A DNA stretch of 64,000 nt from contig WRAP01000005.1 in the NCBI GenBank assembly GCA_009780135.1, positions 1-64,000 on the forward strand. Reading direction: 5' to 3'. The notes under the pieces were generated by a model, which ran no database searches, was not told the DNA's origin, and saw only the letters and a program-made list of their open reading frames with translations. The position numbers and the translations under genes are program-made. The DNA is from Bacillota bacterium. GTDB lineage: Bacteria; Bacillota; Clostridia; Christensenellales; Pumilibacteraceae. Shown one piece after another: positions 52,195-61,576 of this stretch. Every line of letters starts with the position of its first letter. The first letter of the stretch is position 1.

Positions 52195-54165
52195 ATGAAA
52201 AAAATTACAAAATCAATTTTAATTATAGCAATAGCCTTTATGATGGCATTTGCGACGCTTACCGCTTTTGGGTGTTTTAGACCTCTGCCTATAGAACCAC
52301 CTTGTGCAGCATGTTTAGAGAATCCATGTATTTGTGCTAGTTTATTCGACCCTAATATTGTTAGTCACAATGCCGAGAACGGCGCTTGGTTTTTAACTAG
52401 TGAAGGATTAGAGAGCTATTTGAATTGGCGGTATTATGACTGGTTAGAGCAAGATTGGGTACAGCAAATGTTAGGCAATATGCTACATGACGAGTGGACG
52501 CTTAATCGTTTTTTTGATATGTCGGTTGCGGTTATTTACGATAACTTTATAACTATAAAAGTAGCAGAACACGAATTGAGTTCGCCACCGGGTCCTGATT
52601 TTTCGTTAGCTAGTTTTTTTGAATTTTTTCGTGACGGTAACTACTATACCGGTTTAACACCGCACGGCGGAAATTTACAGGTGTCTTTTTCTAAAATAGA
52701 TAATTTACTAAATGTTAGGCTAGCTAATGCCGATTTAGACTGGCAAGGAAATCCGATTAGACCGCTTTATTTGCAATATAAGAGGGACTATTCTATTACA
52801 ACCAGCGATGGTTATATGCAATCCTTAGAGGTTGCTCAAAATTTTGCTATAGGAGAAGGGACACTTAGCTGGCGAGGCGGCGAGGGTGTACAGCAAGGCT
52901 GTTGTCACGAAGGTTTTCCTATTGTGCGTATTGGTTACGCTTTATCTAATAATGTTGAAATTAAGAGGGCGGGCGAGAGTGATTTTATTCATATTGCAGT
53001 TGCTAGCTCTAGGGGCAGTGTAACGCATCAAGAACTAGATTTAAGCGTAGGAGATAATCAGATTAGAGTTACTATGACGGGTGGTCCGATACTTATACAC
53101 AACACAATTACAGGCAATAGAGAAATTGTTATGCGAGCATCTTCACCAGCTAATACTCTTACTATAACAGTAGAGACGGAAGCTACTAAGGCTTTAGTTA
53201 GTCCAAGCAATTTTAGGTTTGAAGGAAACAGATGGCTTTATTGGGATTTTTATACCATAGCAAGTGGTACTAATGTTTATATTAGGCGACCAAATTCTCT
53301 AAATTACGAATTTTTAGATAATAGAGGGAGTTGGATTTCTATAGAAAACATGGGTTTGACTGTTGGCGAAAATATAACTAAAGTTGTATCGCTTGCGCCA
53401 AATAATGATATAAGACTTATAAACGGAGTTTTAACTACCTTTACAAATTCAACTCCTAGTCGATACACTCTTACAGTGGACAGTGTAGAGACAATTCAGC
53501 TAACAGAAGCATATAACTTTGCTCCTTTTGGTTACGGGAATTGGGGGCTTGGTTGGAATATAGATAGTAGAGTAGTGTCGGGATATTTTGGTGCAGGTAG
53601 TCCTACTTGCAGAGTTTATATCCGCCGTCCAAACGAAACAGAATTTTCTTTTAGTAGCACAACTGCTACTAATGTTCCTAGAAGTATTTCGCTTAGTAGA
53701 TTAAACTTAAGAACAGGTGCTAATGAGTTAAGAATTGTAACCATGCCACCTAGTCCAAGTTTACAAAACGGTTTGCTAAGAACTTATTTACAAGCAGTAA
53801 CTTATCATACATTAAATATAACCGAAAATGCTACACAACTTACAACTCCTCATAATATAGAATTATATAGCGGAAGTTCGATAAGCTGGCAGAGCAATTC
53901 TAATACAAGTTGGTACTATATATGTGTGCAAAGACCAAATCGTGAGATGGTTTTTGCTACAAGAACAAGGTCTACTAGTTTAACAGGTGGTTTTTGGGTA
54001 AATAATCTAAATCTTGGTAGAGGTGAAAACATAGTACGAATAGTTGCCACAAACAGCAGTGTAAGTTTAACTACAAACGGTGTCTTTTCTTTTTACAGAA
54101 ATTCTAACCCTGTCTATATTACGCTAATCTTAGATGTTGACGGCAATGTTAGTATGCGAAATTAA
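52195..54165 (+). CDS. Lipoprotein with four beta repeats, paralogue of 48589
   Basis: A 656-residue protein with signal peptide and FGC lipobox, followed by a Cys-rich CAACLENPCICAS motif. An N-terminal domain of about 200 residues, Trp/Asp-rich and unrecognised, is followed by four copies of the about 100-residue repeat also seen at 48589 (KRAGESDFI...LDLSVGDNQIRV and similar). The ending VYITLILDVDG matches the end of the paralogue. A clear AAGGAG box precedes the ATG. Likely a surface-exposed binding protein. Confidence 0.75.
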   Translation: MKKITKSILIIAIAFMMAFATLTAFGCFRPLPIEPPCAACLENPCICASLFDPNIVSHNAENGAWFLTSEGLESYLNWRYYDWLEQDWVQQMLGNMLHDEWTLNRFFDMSVAVIYDNFITIKVAEHELSSPPGPDFSLASFFEFFRDGNYYTGLTPHGGNLQVSFSKIDNLLNVRLANADLDWQGNPIRPLYLQYKRDYSITTSDGYMQSLEVAQNFAIGEGTLSWRGGEGVQQGCCHEGFPIVRIGYALSNNVEIKRAGESDFIHIAVASSRGSVTHQELDLSVGDNQIRVTMTGGPILIHNTITGNREIVMRASSPANTLTITVETEATKALVSPSNFRFEGNRWLYWDFYTIASGTNVYIRRPNSLNYEFLDNRGSWISIENMGLTVGENITKVVSLAPNNDIRLINGVLTTFTNSTPSRYTLTVDSVETIQLTEAYNFAPFGYGNWGLGWNIDSRVVSGYFGAGSPTCRVYIRRPNETEFSFSSTTATNVPRSISLSRLNLRTGANELRIVTMPPSPSLQNGLLRTYLQAVTYHTLNITENATQLTTPHNIELYSGSSISWQSNSNTSWYYICVQRPNREMVFATRTRSTSLTGGFWVNNLNLGRGENIVRIVATNSSVSLTTNGVFSFYRNSNPVYITLILDVDGNVSMRN

Positions 54166-54195
54166 ACTAAACAAGTTTCAAAAAAGTTTTTAAGT

Positions 54196-54235
54196 AAAAA
54201 AATGAGAAAAAATGGTTTTTTTCTCATTTTTTTTA
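54196..54235 (+). terminator. Terminator after lipoprotein gene
   Basis: AAAAAATGAGAAAAAA / TTTTTTTCTCATTTTTT hairpin with long T-tract. Confidence 0.85.
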
Positions 54236-54298
54236 CTATCTTTATTTGTTAAAATAGTGTATAATATAATTGAATTCCACCTTTAGGAGAAAACTCTA

Positions 54299-56290
54299 AT
54301 GAATAAACATACTACACAAGCGATAAATGCTCTGCGTATTTTGGCGACAGAGGCAATAGAAGAGGCAAATAGCGGTCATCCGGGCATAGCATTGGGGGCA
54401 GCACCGACAATGTATACTTTATGGGCTAAGCACCTTAGGCATAATCCTAAAAATCCTAATTTTTTTGATAGAGATAGATTTATATTATCGGCAGGGCATG
54501 GCAGTGCGTTATTATATTCAACGCTTCATTTATTTGGATATGGGTTATCGGCATTGGAGCTAAAGAGTTTTAGACAATTAGCTTCTAGAACCCCTGGTCA
54601 TCCGGAGCACGGAGTAACTCCTGGGGTAGAAACTAGTACGGGTCCGCTTGGTCAAGGTTTTTCTAATGCAGTGGGATTTGCTTTAGCTGAGAAAATGCTT
54701 GCTAGTAAATTTAATAAAAGCGATGCCGAAATTGTAGACCACCATACATATGTACTTTGTGGTGATGGAGATATAGAGGAGGGGATTACTAGCGAGGCAG
54801 CGAGTCTTGCCGGCACTTGGGGCTTAGGTAAATTGATTGTTTTGTATGATAGCAACAATATAACTATAGAGGGTAATACGGCTACTAATTTTACTGAGTG
54901 TGTATTAGATAAATTTATGGCAATGGGCTGGCAGGCATTAAGAGTTGAAAACGGCGAAGATATAGAGGAAATTGATGCAGCGATTACTTTGGCTAAAAAG
55001 CAAACGGGAAAGCCGACTATTATAGAAATAAAAACTCAAATTGGTTTTGGTTCGTCTAAAGCGGGTAGTGCTGATAGTCACGGTGCAGCATTAGGCAAGG
55101 ATTGTTTAGCCGAAACTAAAAAATATTTTAATTGGACTGCTAAACCGTTTGAAGTTCCTAAAGAAGTAACAGAGCATTATAACGAAATCACAGCGGGATT
55201 AGTAGCATACGAAAACGACTATATTCGTCGTGCTAAAGCATATAAAACTGCATATCCGACGGAATACGAGGAGTATATGGCGCTAAAAAATCCAAAAGCT
55301 CCCGACTTAGAAAACCTAGAGAGTTTTTGGCAGTTTGATAAAACTAAAAAAATGGCAACTAGAACGGCTAGCGAAATTGCGTTAAATAGGCTCGCGGATT
55401 TAATGCCAACGCTAGTGGGAGGTTCGGCAGATTTAGGTCCTAGCAACAAAACGATTCTAAAAGACAAAGGCTTTCATAGTATTTCAAATCCGACTGGTCG
55501 CAATATTCAATTTGGTATTAGAGAACACGCTATGGCGGCGATAAGTAACGGGATAGCTCTTCACGGTGGATTTTTTAGCTACTGTGCTACATTTTTAGTG
55601 TTTAGCGATTATTTAAAGCATGCTGTTAGAATGAGTAGTTTAATGGGACTTAATGTTATTTATATATTCTCTCACGATAGTATCGGAGTCGGTGAGGACG
55701 GTCCGACTCATCAACCTGTAGAGCAGGTATTATCATTTAGAAGTATTCCGGGAGTTAGAGTTTGGAGACCTAGCGACGGAGTAGAAGTTGCAGCTGCTTA
55801 TGCTACAGCATATACTAAAGAAGGTCCAACAGTTATAGTGACAAGCCGTCAAGACTTACCGCCTGTTATGAGAACTTCTAAAGAGGCACTTAAAGGTGGT
55901 TATATATTAGAACATAGTGAAAATGAAACTCCTGCTTGCATACTTATGGCAAGTGGTAGCGAAATTAGCTTAGCGGTAGAAGCTAAAAAAATACTTAAAG
56001 AAAGCGGAATAGACTGTCGAGTTGTAAGTATGCCGTGTATGGAAGTTTTCGAAAAACAAACCGCAAAATATAAAGAGAGTATACTGCCAAATAGTGTGCG
56101 AGTTAGAGTAGCGGTAGAAGCAGGTAGTTCTTTATCGTGGCATAGATATGTCGGTTTAGACGGAGGGCTTGTTACAATGGATACATTTGGAAAATCCGCT
56201 CCCGCAGAACAGCTTTTCGATATTTACGGCTTTACGGTGAATAATGTAGTAGAAACAGTCAAAAAAACAATCAAAAATTATAAAAAATGA
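54299..56290 (+). CDS. tkt: Transketolase
   Basis: Transfers two-carbon ketol units in the non-oxidative pentose phosphate pathway, using thiamine diphosphate. The 663 residues contain EEANSGHPGIALG, LSAGHGSALLYS, STGPLGQGFSNAVG and the ThDP motif GDGDIEEG...NNITIEG. The middle domain has GGSADLGPSNKT, FGIREHAMAA and HDSIGVGEDGPTHQPVEQ, and the transketolase C-domain ends the protein. Full length for the family. AGGAG precedes the ATG and a TATAAT box lies at 54260-54265. It overlaps the methyltransferase gene by 4 nt. Confidence 0.97.
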   Translation: MNKHTTQAINALRILATEAIEEANSGHPGIALGAAPTMYTLWAKHLRHNPKNPNFFDRDRFILSAGHGSALLYSTLHLFGYGLSALELKSFRQLASRTPGHPEHGVTPGVETSTGPLGQGFSNAVGFALAEKMLASKFNKSDAEIVDHHTYVLCGDGDIEEGITSEAASLAGTWGLGKLIVLYDSNNITIEGNTATNFTECVLDKFMAMGWQALRVENGEDIEEIDAAITLAKKQTGKPTIIEIKTQIGFGSSKAGSADSHGAALGKDCLAETKKYFNWTAKPFEVPKEVTEHYNEITAGLVAYENDYIRRAKAYKTAYPTEYEEYMALKNPKAPDLENLESFWQFDKTKKMATRTASEIALNRLADLMPTLVGGSADLGPSNKTILKDKGFHSISNPTGRNIQFGIREHAMAAISNGIALHGGFFSYCATFLVFSDYLKHAVRMSSLMGLNVIYIFSHDSIGVGEDGPTHQPVEQVLSFRSIPGVRVWRPSDGVEVAAAYATAYTKEGPTVIVTSRQDLPPVMRTSKEALKGGYILEHSENETPACILMASGSEISLAVEAKKILKESGIDCRVVSMPCMEVFEKQTAKYKESILPNSVRVRVAVEAGSSLSWHRYVGLDGGLVTMDTFGKSAPAEQLFDIYGFTVNNVVETVKKTIKNYKK

Positions 56291-56862
56291 CTAACGATAT
56301 AAATGATTTATTAAATGCTTTGGAACAACTTGCCATAAAAGACGATATTCCTATTGTAGATAAGGCTACAGCGAAATTTTTGGCAAAAATAGTTAGTGAA
56401 AAACAACCTAAAAATATTCTTGAAATTGGCACAGCAATCGGTTATAGTGGAATTATTATGCTTTTGGCTAGCCCTAAAGCAAATCTAATCACTATAGAGA
56501 GAAGTCTTAATCGAGTTATTATAGCAACAGATACTTTTACTAAATCGGGTGTAACAGATAGAGTAAAAATAATCAATGCAGATGTGTTTGAGTTTTTAGA
56601 AAGCAACACACAAAAATTTGACTTTATCTTTTTAGACGGAGCAAAAAATCAATATCCAAAATTATTATCACATTTAAAATCGATTTTAACAAAAAGTGGC
56701 ACTCTTGTAACAGATAATGTACAATCGCTTAAGCACTCAAACTTTAGTCCTCAAATACTTCTAAAAATTAAAGAATTTAGAGCATTACTAAAACAAGACC
56801 CCGACCTACATACCGAATTTCTAAATATCGGTGACGGAATTAGTGTGAGTATTAAGAAATAA
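56287..56862 (+). CDS. Class I SAM-dependent O-methyltransferase (family 3)
   Basis: A 191-residue methyltransferase with the SAM-binding motif ILEIGTAIGYSGI, acidic TIERS, the metal/loop motif FIFLDGAKNQYP and TDNVQ. It belongs to the COMT-like family 3 group that includes YrrM-type tRNA-modifying or small-molecule methyltransferases. The gene begins within the transketolase stop codon (ATGA), so translation is coupled. The substrate is not readable. Confidence 0.85.
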   Translation: MTNDINDLLNALEQLAIKDDIPIVDKATAKFLAKIVSEKQPKNILEIGTAIGYSGIIMLLASPKANLITIERSLNRVIIATDTFTKSGVTDRVKIINADVFEFLESNTQKFDFIFLDGAKNQYPKLLSHLKSILTKSGTLVTDNVQSLKHSNFSPQILLKIKEFRALLKQDPDLHTEFLNIGDGISVSIKK

Positions 56863-56864
56863 AT

Positions 56865-57464
56865 ATGAAAAAAAACAATATAATAACTCATAACTTTTTT
56901 GCTTTTATAAATAGGCAAAAGCTAATAAATCGATGGTCTCTTATGCATAATCGTCAAAACGAATCCGTTAGTCAGCACAGTTATCAAACGGCTATTATTG
57001 CTAATGCTCTGGGGTTAATAGATAAAGAGGTGTTTGATTTAGATACCGATGCTAATTTGGCGAGTAGCATTGCACTTTATCACGATGCTACAGAGGTGCT
57101 AACCGGTGATATGCCAACCCCTGTAAAGTACCGTAGCGAGGCTATGCGAAATGCTTATTGCGAGGCTGAAAAAGATGCGGCAGAACAATTGTTATCACAT
57201 TTGCCCGAGAAGCTAAAACCAGCATATCAAAACCTATTAGTTCCCTATGAAAATTCTAGAGAATATCAGTTAGTAAAATTTGCCGATAAAATTTCGGCAC
57301 TAATTAAATGTATAGAGGAAACATCAAGCGGAAACAATGATTTTTTAGTTGCAAAAAAAACCACCGCTGATATACTGGATAATGTTAGCGATAAAACTGT
57401 TAAATATTTTTTGGATAATTTTATCAATAGCTTTAGTCTTAATTTAGACGAGCTGGTAGAGTAG
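56865..57464 (+). CDS. HD-domain 5'-nucleotidase, YfbR-like
   Basis: A 199-residue HD phosphohydrolase very close in sequence pattern to E. coli YfbR, a 5'-deoxynucleotidase. Shared blocks are LINRWSLMHN, VSQHSYQTA, LYHDATEVLTGDMPTPVKY and VKFADKISALIKC. Metal ligands H38, H73, D74 and D141 and catalytic E77 are all present. It would hydrolyse deoxynucleoside monophosphates in the cytoplasm. It follows the methyltransferase by 2 nt. Confidence 0.92.
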   Translation: MKKNNIITHNFFAFINRQKLINRWSLMHNRQNESVSQHSYQTAIIANALGLIDKEVFDLDTDANLASSIALYHDATEVLTGDMPTPVKYRSEAMRNAYCEAEKDAAEQLLSHLPEKLKPAYQNLLVPYENSREYQLVKFADKISALIKCIEETSSGNNDFLVAKKTTADILDNVSDKTVKYFLDNFINSFSLNLDELVE

Positions 57465-57482
57465 GTTTTTAGGGAGTAGGTT

Positions 57483-57503
57483 AATTAGAAATGAGAAATT
57501 GTT
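57483..57503. repeat. Solo 7-nt repeat array
   Basis: AATTAGA AATGAGA AATTGTT, the same heptad words as the inverted element at 46283-46441, in the gap before pfkA. Confidence 0.55.
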
Positions 57504-57593
57504 GACTTATTTCTTTTAATTTTAAACCTAATGACAGTAATAAGGTTGGAACTGAAACAAAAATATTTTGTAAAGTTTAACGACAATAAAAAA

Positions 57594-58550
57594 ATGAAAA
57601 AAATAGCGATATTAACAAGCGGTGGCGATGCACCGGGAATGAATTCTGCCATAAGGGCGGTGGTTAGATACGGACTTAACTCTGGTATGCAGGTAGTTGG
57701 CATAGAAAGAGGGTATCAAGGTTTAGTTGAGGGTAATTTTATAGAAATGACTCCTCGTAGTGTTTCTAATGTTTTGCAAAAAGGCGGGACTATATTAAAA
57801 ACGGCGAGATGTCCTGATTTTAAAAAAGCGGAAGTTCAAATAAAAGCCATTGAAACTCTGAAAAAAGAGGGCATAGAAGGTCTTATTGTTATTGGTGGAG
57901 ACGGGTCTTTTAGCGGTGCTAGAGCACTTAGTAACCGTGGATTTCCAGCGATTGGAATTCCCGGCACTATTGATAATGATTTAGCGTATACGGATTATAC
58001 TTTGGGTTTTGATACGGCTTGTAATACGGTTTTAGAAACGATAAATAAACTTAGAGACACAATGGAGAGTCATGACCGAGTTGCAGTTGTTGAAGTTATG
58101 GGCAGAAATTGCGGTGATATAGCTGTTTATACAGGTGTTTGTGGCGGTGCAGAAGTTGTGGTAATTCCGGAAGTTCCGTTTAATATGAGTGCGATTTGTT
58201 CTAAACTAATCAAAAATAAAGAGCGAGGTAAGTTAAGTGGAATTGTAATTATTGCTGAGGGTGTTGGTAAAGCCGAGAGTTTTGCTGAGATTATAAAAGC
58301 CAAAACTAAGATGAATGTGCGTGCTACAGTGCTTGGGCATATGCAAAGAGGCGGAGCACCAAGTAGTAGAGATAGATATTTAGGAACAAATTTTGGTATT
58401 CATGCTGTGAGGTTATTAGAAAAAGGCATCGGCAATCGTATAGTAGGTATAAAAAATAATAAATTTATAGATGTAGATATAGATGCTGGATTAGAGATGA
58501 AAAAGCGTTTTAATAAAGAGCTTTATAAAATGGTAGGGCTCTTAAGTTAG
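57594..58550 (+). CDS. pfkA: 6-phosphofructokinase, ATP type
   Basis: Phosphorylates fructose 6-phosphate, the committed glycolytic step. The 318 residues contain TSGGDAPGMN, GGDGS (101-105, the ATP-type form), PGTIDND with catalytic D127, MGRNCGD and GHMQRGGAPSSRDR. Numbering and length match the short bacterial PfkA. ATG 57594 is the family start; there is no Shine-Dalgarno box. A second, PPi-type enzyme lies at 62233. A terminator follows. Confidence 0.96.
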   Translation: MKKIAILTSGGDAPGMNSAIRAVVRYGLNSGMQVVGIERGYQGLVEGNFIEMTPRSVSNVLQKGGTILKTARCPDFKKAEVQIKAIETLKKEGIEGLIVIGGDGSFSGARALSNRGFPAIGIPGTIDNDLAYTDYTLGFDTACNTVLETINKLRDTMESHDRVAVVEVMGRNCGDIAVYTGVCGGAEVVVIPEVPFNMSAICSKLIKNKERGKLSGIVIIAEGVGKAESFAEIIKAKTKMNVRATVLGHMQRGGAPSSRDRYLGTNFGIHAVRLLEKGIGNRIVGIKNNKFIDVDIDAGLEMKKRFNKELYKMVGLLS

Positions 58551-58564
58551 GAATTATTGATATT

Positions 58565-58607
58565 AAAAACTCATTGTTAAACAAATTTGTAACAAGGAGT
58601 TTTTTTA
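58565..58607 (+). terminator. Terminator between pfkA and convergent prfB
   Basis: AAAACTCATTGTTA...TAACAAGGAGTTTT stem with T-tract. Confidence 0.85.
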
Positions 58608-58621
58608 TAAATTTATATGTG

Positions 58622-59725
58622 TTAGGCATTACTACGCTTTAGGTACTCAAATATAAAACCTTCAAATTTACCATTCATAACGCCTGCTACATCGCTAACC
58701 TCGTATCCTGTGCGGTGGTCCTTTACCATAGTGTAGGGCTGAAAAACATAACTGCGTATTTGACTGCCCCATTCGATTTTTTTAAGAGTACCGCTAATAG
58801 ATGCCGACTTTTCTTGATTTTCTCTCTCACGCTTTTCTACTAATTTACTAATTAGCATTTTAGTAGCGGTTTCTCGGTTTTGAATCTGACTTCTTTCATT
58901 TTGGCAACTAACCACAATCCCTGTCGGCAAATGAGTTATTCTAACGGCACTGTCTGTTTTATTTACATGTTGACCGCCCGCTCCACCTGCTCGGTAGGTA
59001 TCGATTTTTAACTCGTCGGGCTTTAGCACGATAGTAGTATCGTTTTCTATCTCCGGCATAACCTCAAGGCTAGCAAACGAGGTATGTCTTTTAGCGTTAG
59101 CATCAAAAGGGGAGATTCGCACAAGCCTATGTACGCCCTTTTCGGCTTTTAGATAACCGTAGGCATTAAGTCCGCTAACCATAAATGTTACCGATTTTAT
59201 GCCCGCCATATCGCCGACTAAATAATCTAATTCGGTTGCACTAAAGCCGTTATGAGAGGCATACATTTTATATGCCCGATATAGCATTTCAACCCAATCT
59301 TGAGCCTCGGTGCCGCCTGCCCCTGCGTGGAGTGATAGGATAGCGTTATTGCTATCGTATTCGCCTTTAAGTAGAGTAGTTAGTTGCAGAGCCTCTAATT
59401 CCGTTTCAAGAGAGTTAAGCGAGTTTTCGACATCACTCAAAAAGCTTTCATCGCCCTCTAGGCTAACTAAATCAATAAACTCTAAGCAGTCGGCTAAACG
59501 CTTTTTTATATCACTAACTTGAGCCAGCTGTTTTTCAACTGCTCTAAGCTCAACCAAAATCTTTTGTGCTAGCTTTTGGTCTTTATATAAATCGGGATTT
59601 TCCTGTTGTTTAGTAAGTTCAGCAAATTTTTTCTCTAATTCGCCAACATTAAGTGCTGTAGTTGTTTCATTAAACAGCACCGCCAATTTATCATATTTTC
59701 GTTTTATGTCGTCCACAAGAAGCAT
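58622..59725 (-). CDS. prfB: Peptide chain release factor 2
   Basis: Recognises UGA and UAA and triggers peptide release. The 367 residues have the SPF anticodon-mimic tripeptide (205-207) and the GGQ catalytic motif (250-252, AGGAGGQHVNKTDSAVR). Unlike many RF2 genes there is no internal stop and no programmed +1 frameshift in the N-terminal part; the frame is open from the ATG. The in-frame TTG twelve codons upstream is the -35 box, so ATG 59725 is the start and the transcript is probably leaderless. Confidence 0.95.
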   Translation of the reverse strand: MLLVDDIKRKYDKLAVLFNETTTALNVGELEKKFAELTKQQENPDLYKDQKLAQKILVELRAVEKQLAQVSDIKKRLADCLEFIDLVSLEGDESFLSDVENSLNSLETELEALQLTTLLKGEYDSNNAILSLHAGAGGTEAQDWVEMLYRAYKMYASHNGFSATELDYLVGDMAGIKSVTFMVSGLNAYGYLKAEKGVHRLVRISPFDANAKRHTSFASLEVMPEIENDTTIVLKPDELKIDTYRAGGAGGQHVNKTDSAVRITHLPTGIVVSCQNERSQIQNRETATKMLISKLVEKRERENQEKSASISGTLKKIEWGSQIRSYVFQPYTMVKDHRTGYEVSDVAGVMNGKFEGFIFEYLKRSNA

Positions 59726-59731
59726 AATTGT

Positions 59732-59761
59732 AGTATAAGCGATATGAATATAAAAAGTCAA
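59732..59761 (-). promoter_or_regulatory. Promoter for leaderless prfB mRNA
   Basis: On the minus strand TTGACT (59761-59756), an 18-nt spacer, TATACT (59737-59732), then only 6 nt to the ATG. Confidence 0.8.
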
Positions 59762-59766
59762 ATCAC

Positions 59767-59795
59767 TTGACGAGGCTTTATTTTTTTGTTATTCT
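59767..59795 (+). promoter_or_regulatory. Promoter of lipoprotein gene at 59826
   Basis: TTGACG 59767-59772 and TATTCT 59790-59795 with a 17-nt spacer, back to back with the prfB promoter. Confidence 0.7.
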
Positions 59796-59825
59796 TGTTG
59801 TAATCTAAAGGGAGATAAAACTCAT

Positions 59826-60380
59826 ATGAAAAATCGAAAAAACAAACTAATAACAATTTGTACGGTGTTTTGTTTAATAGGGGCAATATTGTTTTTAGTT
59901 GGATGCGGATATAGAATGCCAGATGAACTTAGAGCACCTAATGAATGTCCTTATGAGCAAGTGCAAACACTTAGAGATAATGGTTGGGAGGGAATAAGCG
60001 GATTTTATAGTATAAGCGAAACTATAAATAATAGAGTTAGTAATGGCGTTACTATAGATAGTGTTACTTTTATTATGAGTATAATTAGAATAGGAGTAAG
60101 AGAGGTGGAAATGGCAGTTTTTGCTTATTTTGACACACAAAGAAATGCTGAACTTTTTTTCAAAAATATAGATATACCGCAATTTAATCTAAAACATCAT
60201 ACACAAGCAGAAAGAAGTCTTTCTTCTTATCAAGATACACATAGATATAAAAATATTATTATTTTTTGGGTGAAAATTTCGGATAGTAATTCTGATCATT
60301 CATACGATTTTATTTTGAGTAGACGACATCTATCTATTTTTGATTTTATAGAAGAAACTGTTTCGATTTTCAACAAATAA
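59826..60380 (+). CDS. Small lipoprotein, paralogue of 61577
   Basis: A 184-residue lipoprotein (LVGC lipobox). After the Cys it shares PxxQVQxLxDxGW, a following FxI-rich strand and an AVFAYFDTQRNAELFF-type segment with the lipoprotein at 61577. The fold is unknown; the alternating pattern suggests a small alpha/beta domain. GGGAGA precedes the ATG. The recombinase gene starts 2 nt after the stop, so they are one transcript. Confidence 0.65.
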   Translation: MKNRKNKLITICTVFCLIGAILFLVGCGYRMPDELRAPNECPYEQVQTLRDNGWEGISGFYSISETINNRVSNGVTIDSVTFIMSIIRIGVREVEMAVFAYFDTQRNAELFFKNIDIPQFNLKHHTQAERSLSSYQDTHRYKNIIIFWVKISDSNSDHSYDFILSRRHLSIFDFIEETVSIFNK

Positions 60381-60382
60381 AA

Positions 60383-61483
60383 ATGTCCAATTTTCATATA
60401 GACAGAAACGAAAAAAGTGAATTAAGACTTAGGGGACTGATTGACGAGTTGCCTAGATTTTGTATTGAATTTTTTGTTGGTGTTGCTATGAGGACGAGTA
60501 GCTTGACTCGGCTTAACTATGCTTTTGATTTGCGGATTTTTTTTGATTTTATGGCGAATACTTTATGTAAAGGTAAGATAGCGGTTAGCGATATAACAAT
60601 TTTAGACTTAAAAGATTTAACTGTTTTTGATATAGAACGGTTTTTGATGTATCTTAATAATTATACTTTTGACGGCAAAAAGAGTAGCTGCGGAGCGGCG
60701 GCCAAGGAGCGAAAGCTAAGCACTCTTAGAAGCTTTTTTAAATATTATTATAAACGAGATAAGCTGCCCGAAAACATTACGGCTAAAGTGGATTTGCCTA
60801 AAGTACATAATAAACCGATTACCAGATTAGAAATAGATGAAGTTGTAAAAATTATAAATGGTGCAGATGGTGCGGATGGTTTAACTAAGCATCAAAAAGC
60901 GTATCATTCAATCACAAAAAAACGAGATGTGGCGATTTTAATGCTAATGCTTGGCACTGGGATTAGGATAAGTGAGTGTGTCGGCTTAAACCGCAGTGAT
61001 ATAGATTTTGAGGCAAATGCTTTTAGAGTTATTAGAAAAGGTGGCGAAACAAGTATTTTGTATTTTAATTATGAGGTGCGGGATGCCCTTATGGATTATT
61101 TAGAATGGTTAGCTGTTCAAGAAGGATTAGTAGCGGGGGACAACGGAGAAATAAATAAAAAAACCGAATTTGGTATTAAGATAAAAGATAATGAAGCGTT
61201 ATTTTTATCTATGCAAGGTAACCGCATAAGCGTTAGAGCACTTCAGGACTTAGTAAAAAAATATGCTAGCTACGCTGCTCCCTTAAAAAAAATATCTCCG
61301 CATAAACTACGAAGCACCTTTGGTACAAACCTATATCGAGAAACAGGTGATATATATGTTGTTGCCGATATTTTAGGACATAAAGATATCAACACCACCA
61401 AAAAACATTACGCCGCTATGAGCGATGATATAAGGCGGGCGAGTGCTAATAAAGTTAGATTAACAGATAGAGGAGAGAAATAA
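60383..61483 (+). CDS. Tyrosine recombinase, XerS-like
   Basis: A 366-residue tyrosine site-specific recombinase with catalytic R195 (GTGIRISE), K219, H307-x-x-R310 (SPHKLRST), H333 (LGHKD) and nucleophile Y343 (KHYA). The length and the N-terminal SAM-like domain (LIDELPRFCIEF...RLNYAFDLRIFFDFM) recall XerS of streptococci more than XerC/XerD, so chromosome-dimer resolution is likely. No transposon ends or attachment sites are visible around it. It begins 2 nt after the upstream lipoprotein gene. Confidence 0.88.
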   Translation: MSNFHIDRNEKSELRLRGLIDELPRFCIEFFVGVAMRTSSLTRLNYAFDLRIFFDFMANTLCKGKIAVSDITILDLKDLTVFDIERFLMYLNNYTFDGKKSSCGAAAKERKLSTLRSFFKYYYKRDKLPENITAKVDLPKVHNKPITRLEIDEVVKIINGADGADGLTKHQKAYHSITKKRDVAILMLMLGTGIRISECVGLNRSDIDFEANAFRVIRKGGETSILYFNYEVRDALMDYLEWLAVQEGLVAGDNGEINKKTEFGIKIKDNEALFLSMQGNRISVRALQDLVKKYASYAAPLKKISPHKLRSTFGTNLYRETGDIYVVADILGHKDINTTKKHYAAMSDDIRRASANKVRLTDRGEK

Positions 61484-61497
61484 ATAACTTTTTTTGC

Positions 61498-61526
61498 TTT
61501 ACATTTTATATATAAAGCAATATAAT
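61498..61526 (+). promoter_or_regulatory. Promoter of lipoprotein gene at 61577
   Basis: TTTACA 61498-61503 and TATAAT 61521-61526 with a 17-nt spacer. The spacer and -35 lie within a TTGCTTTA/TAAAGCAA inverted repeat (operator-like). Confidence 0.65.
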
Positions 61527-61576
61527 AATCTAAATAAGTAAATATTTACATATTTACTATAAAGGAGCAAAAAATA

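Noticed and set aside
60383-61483. Tyrosine recombinase as evidence of an integrated element
   Set aside because: No attachment-site repeats, integrase-linked cargo or compositional break is visible; the sequence is XerS-like.
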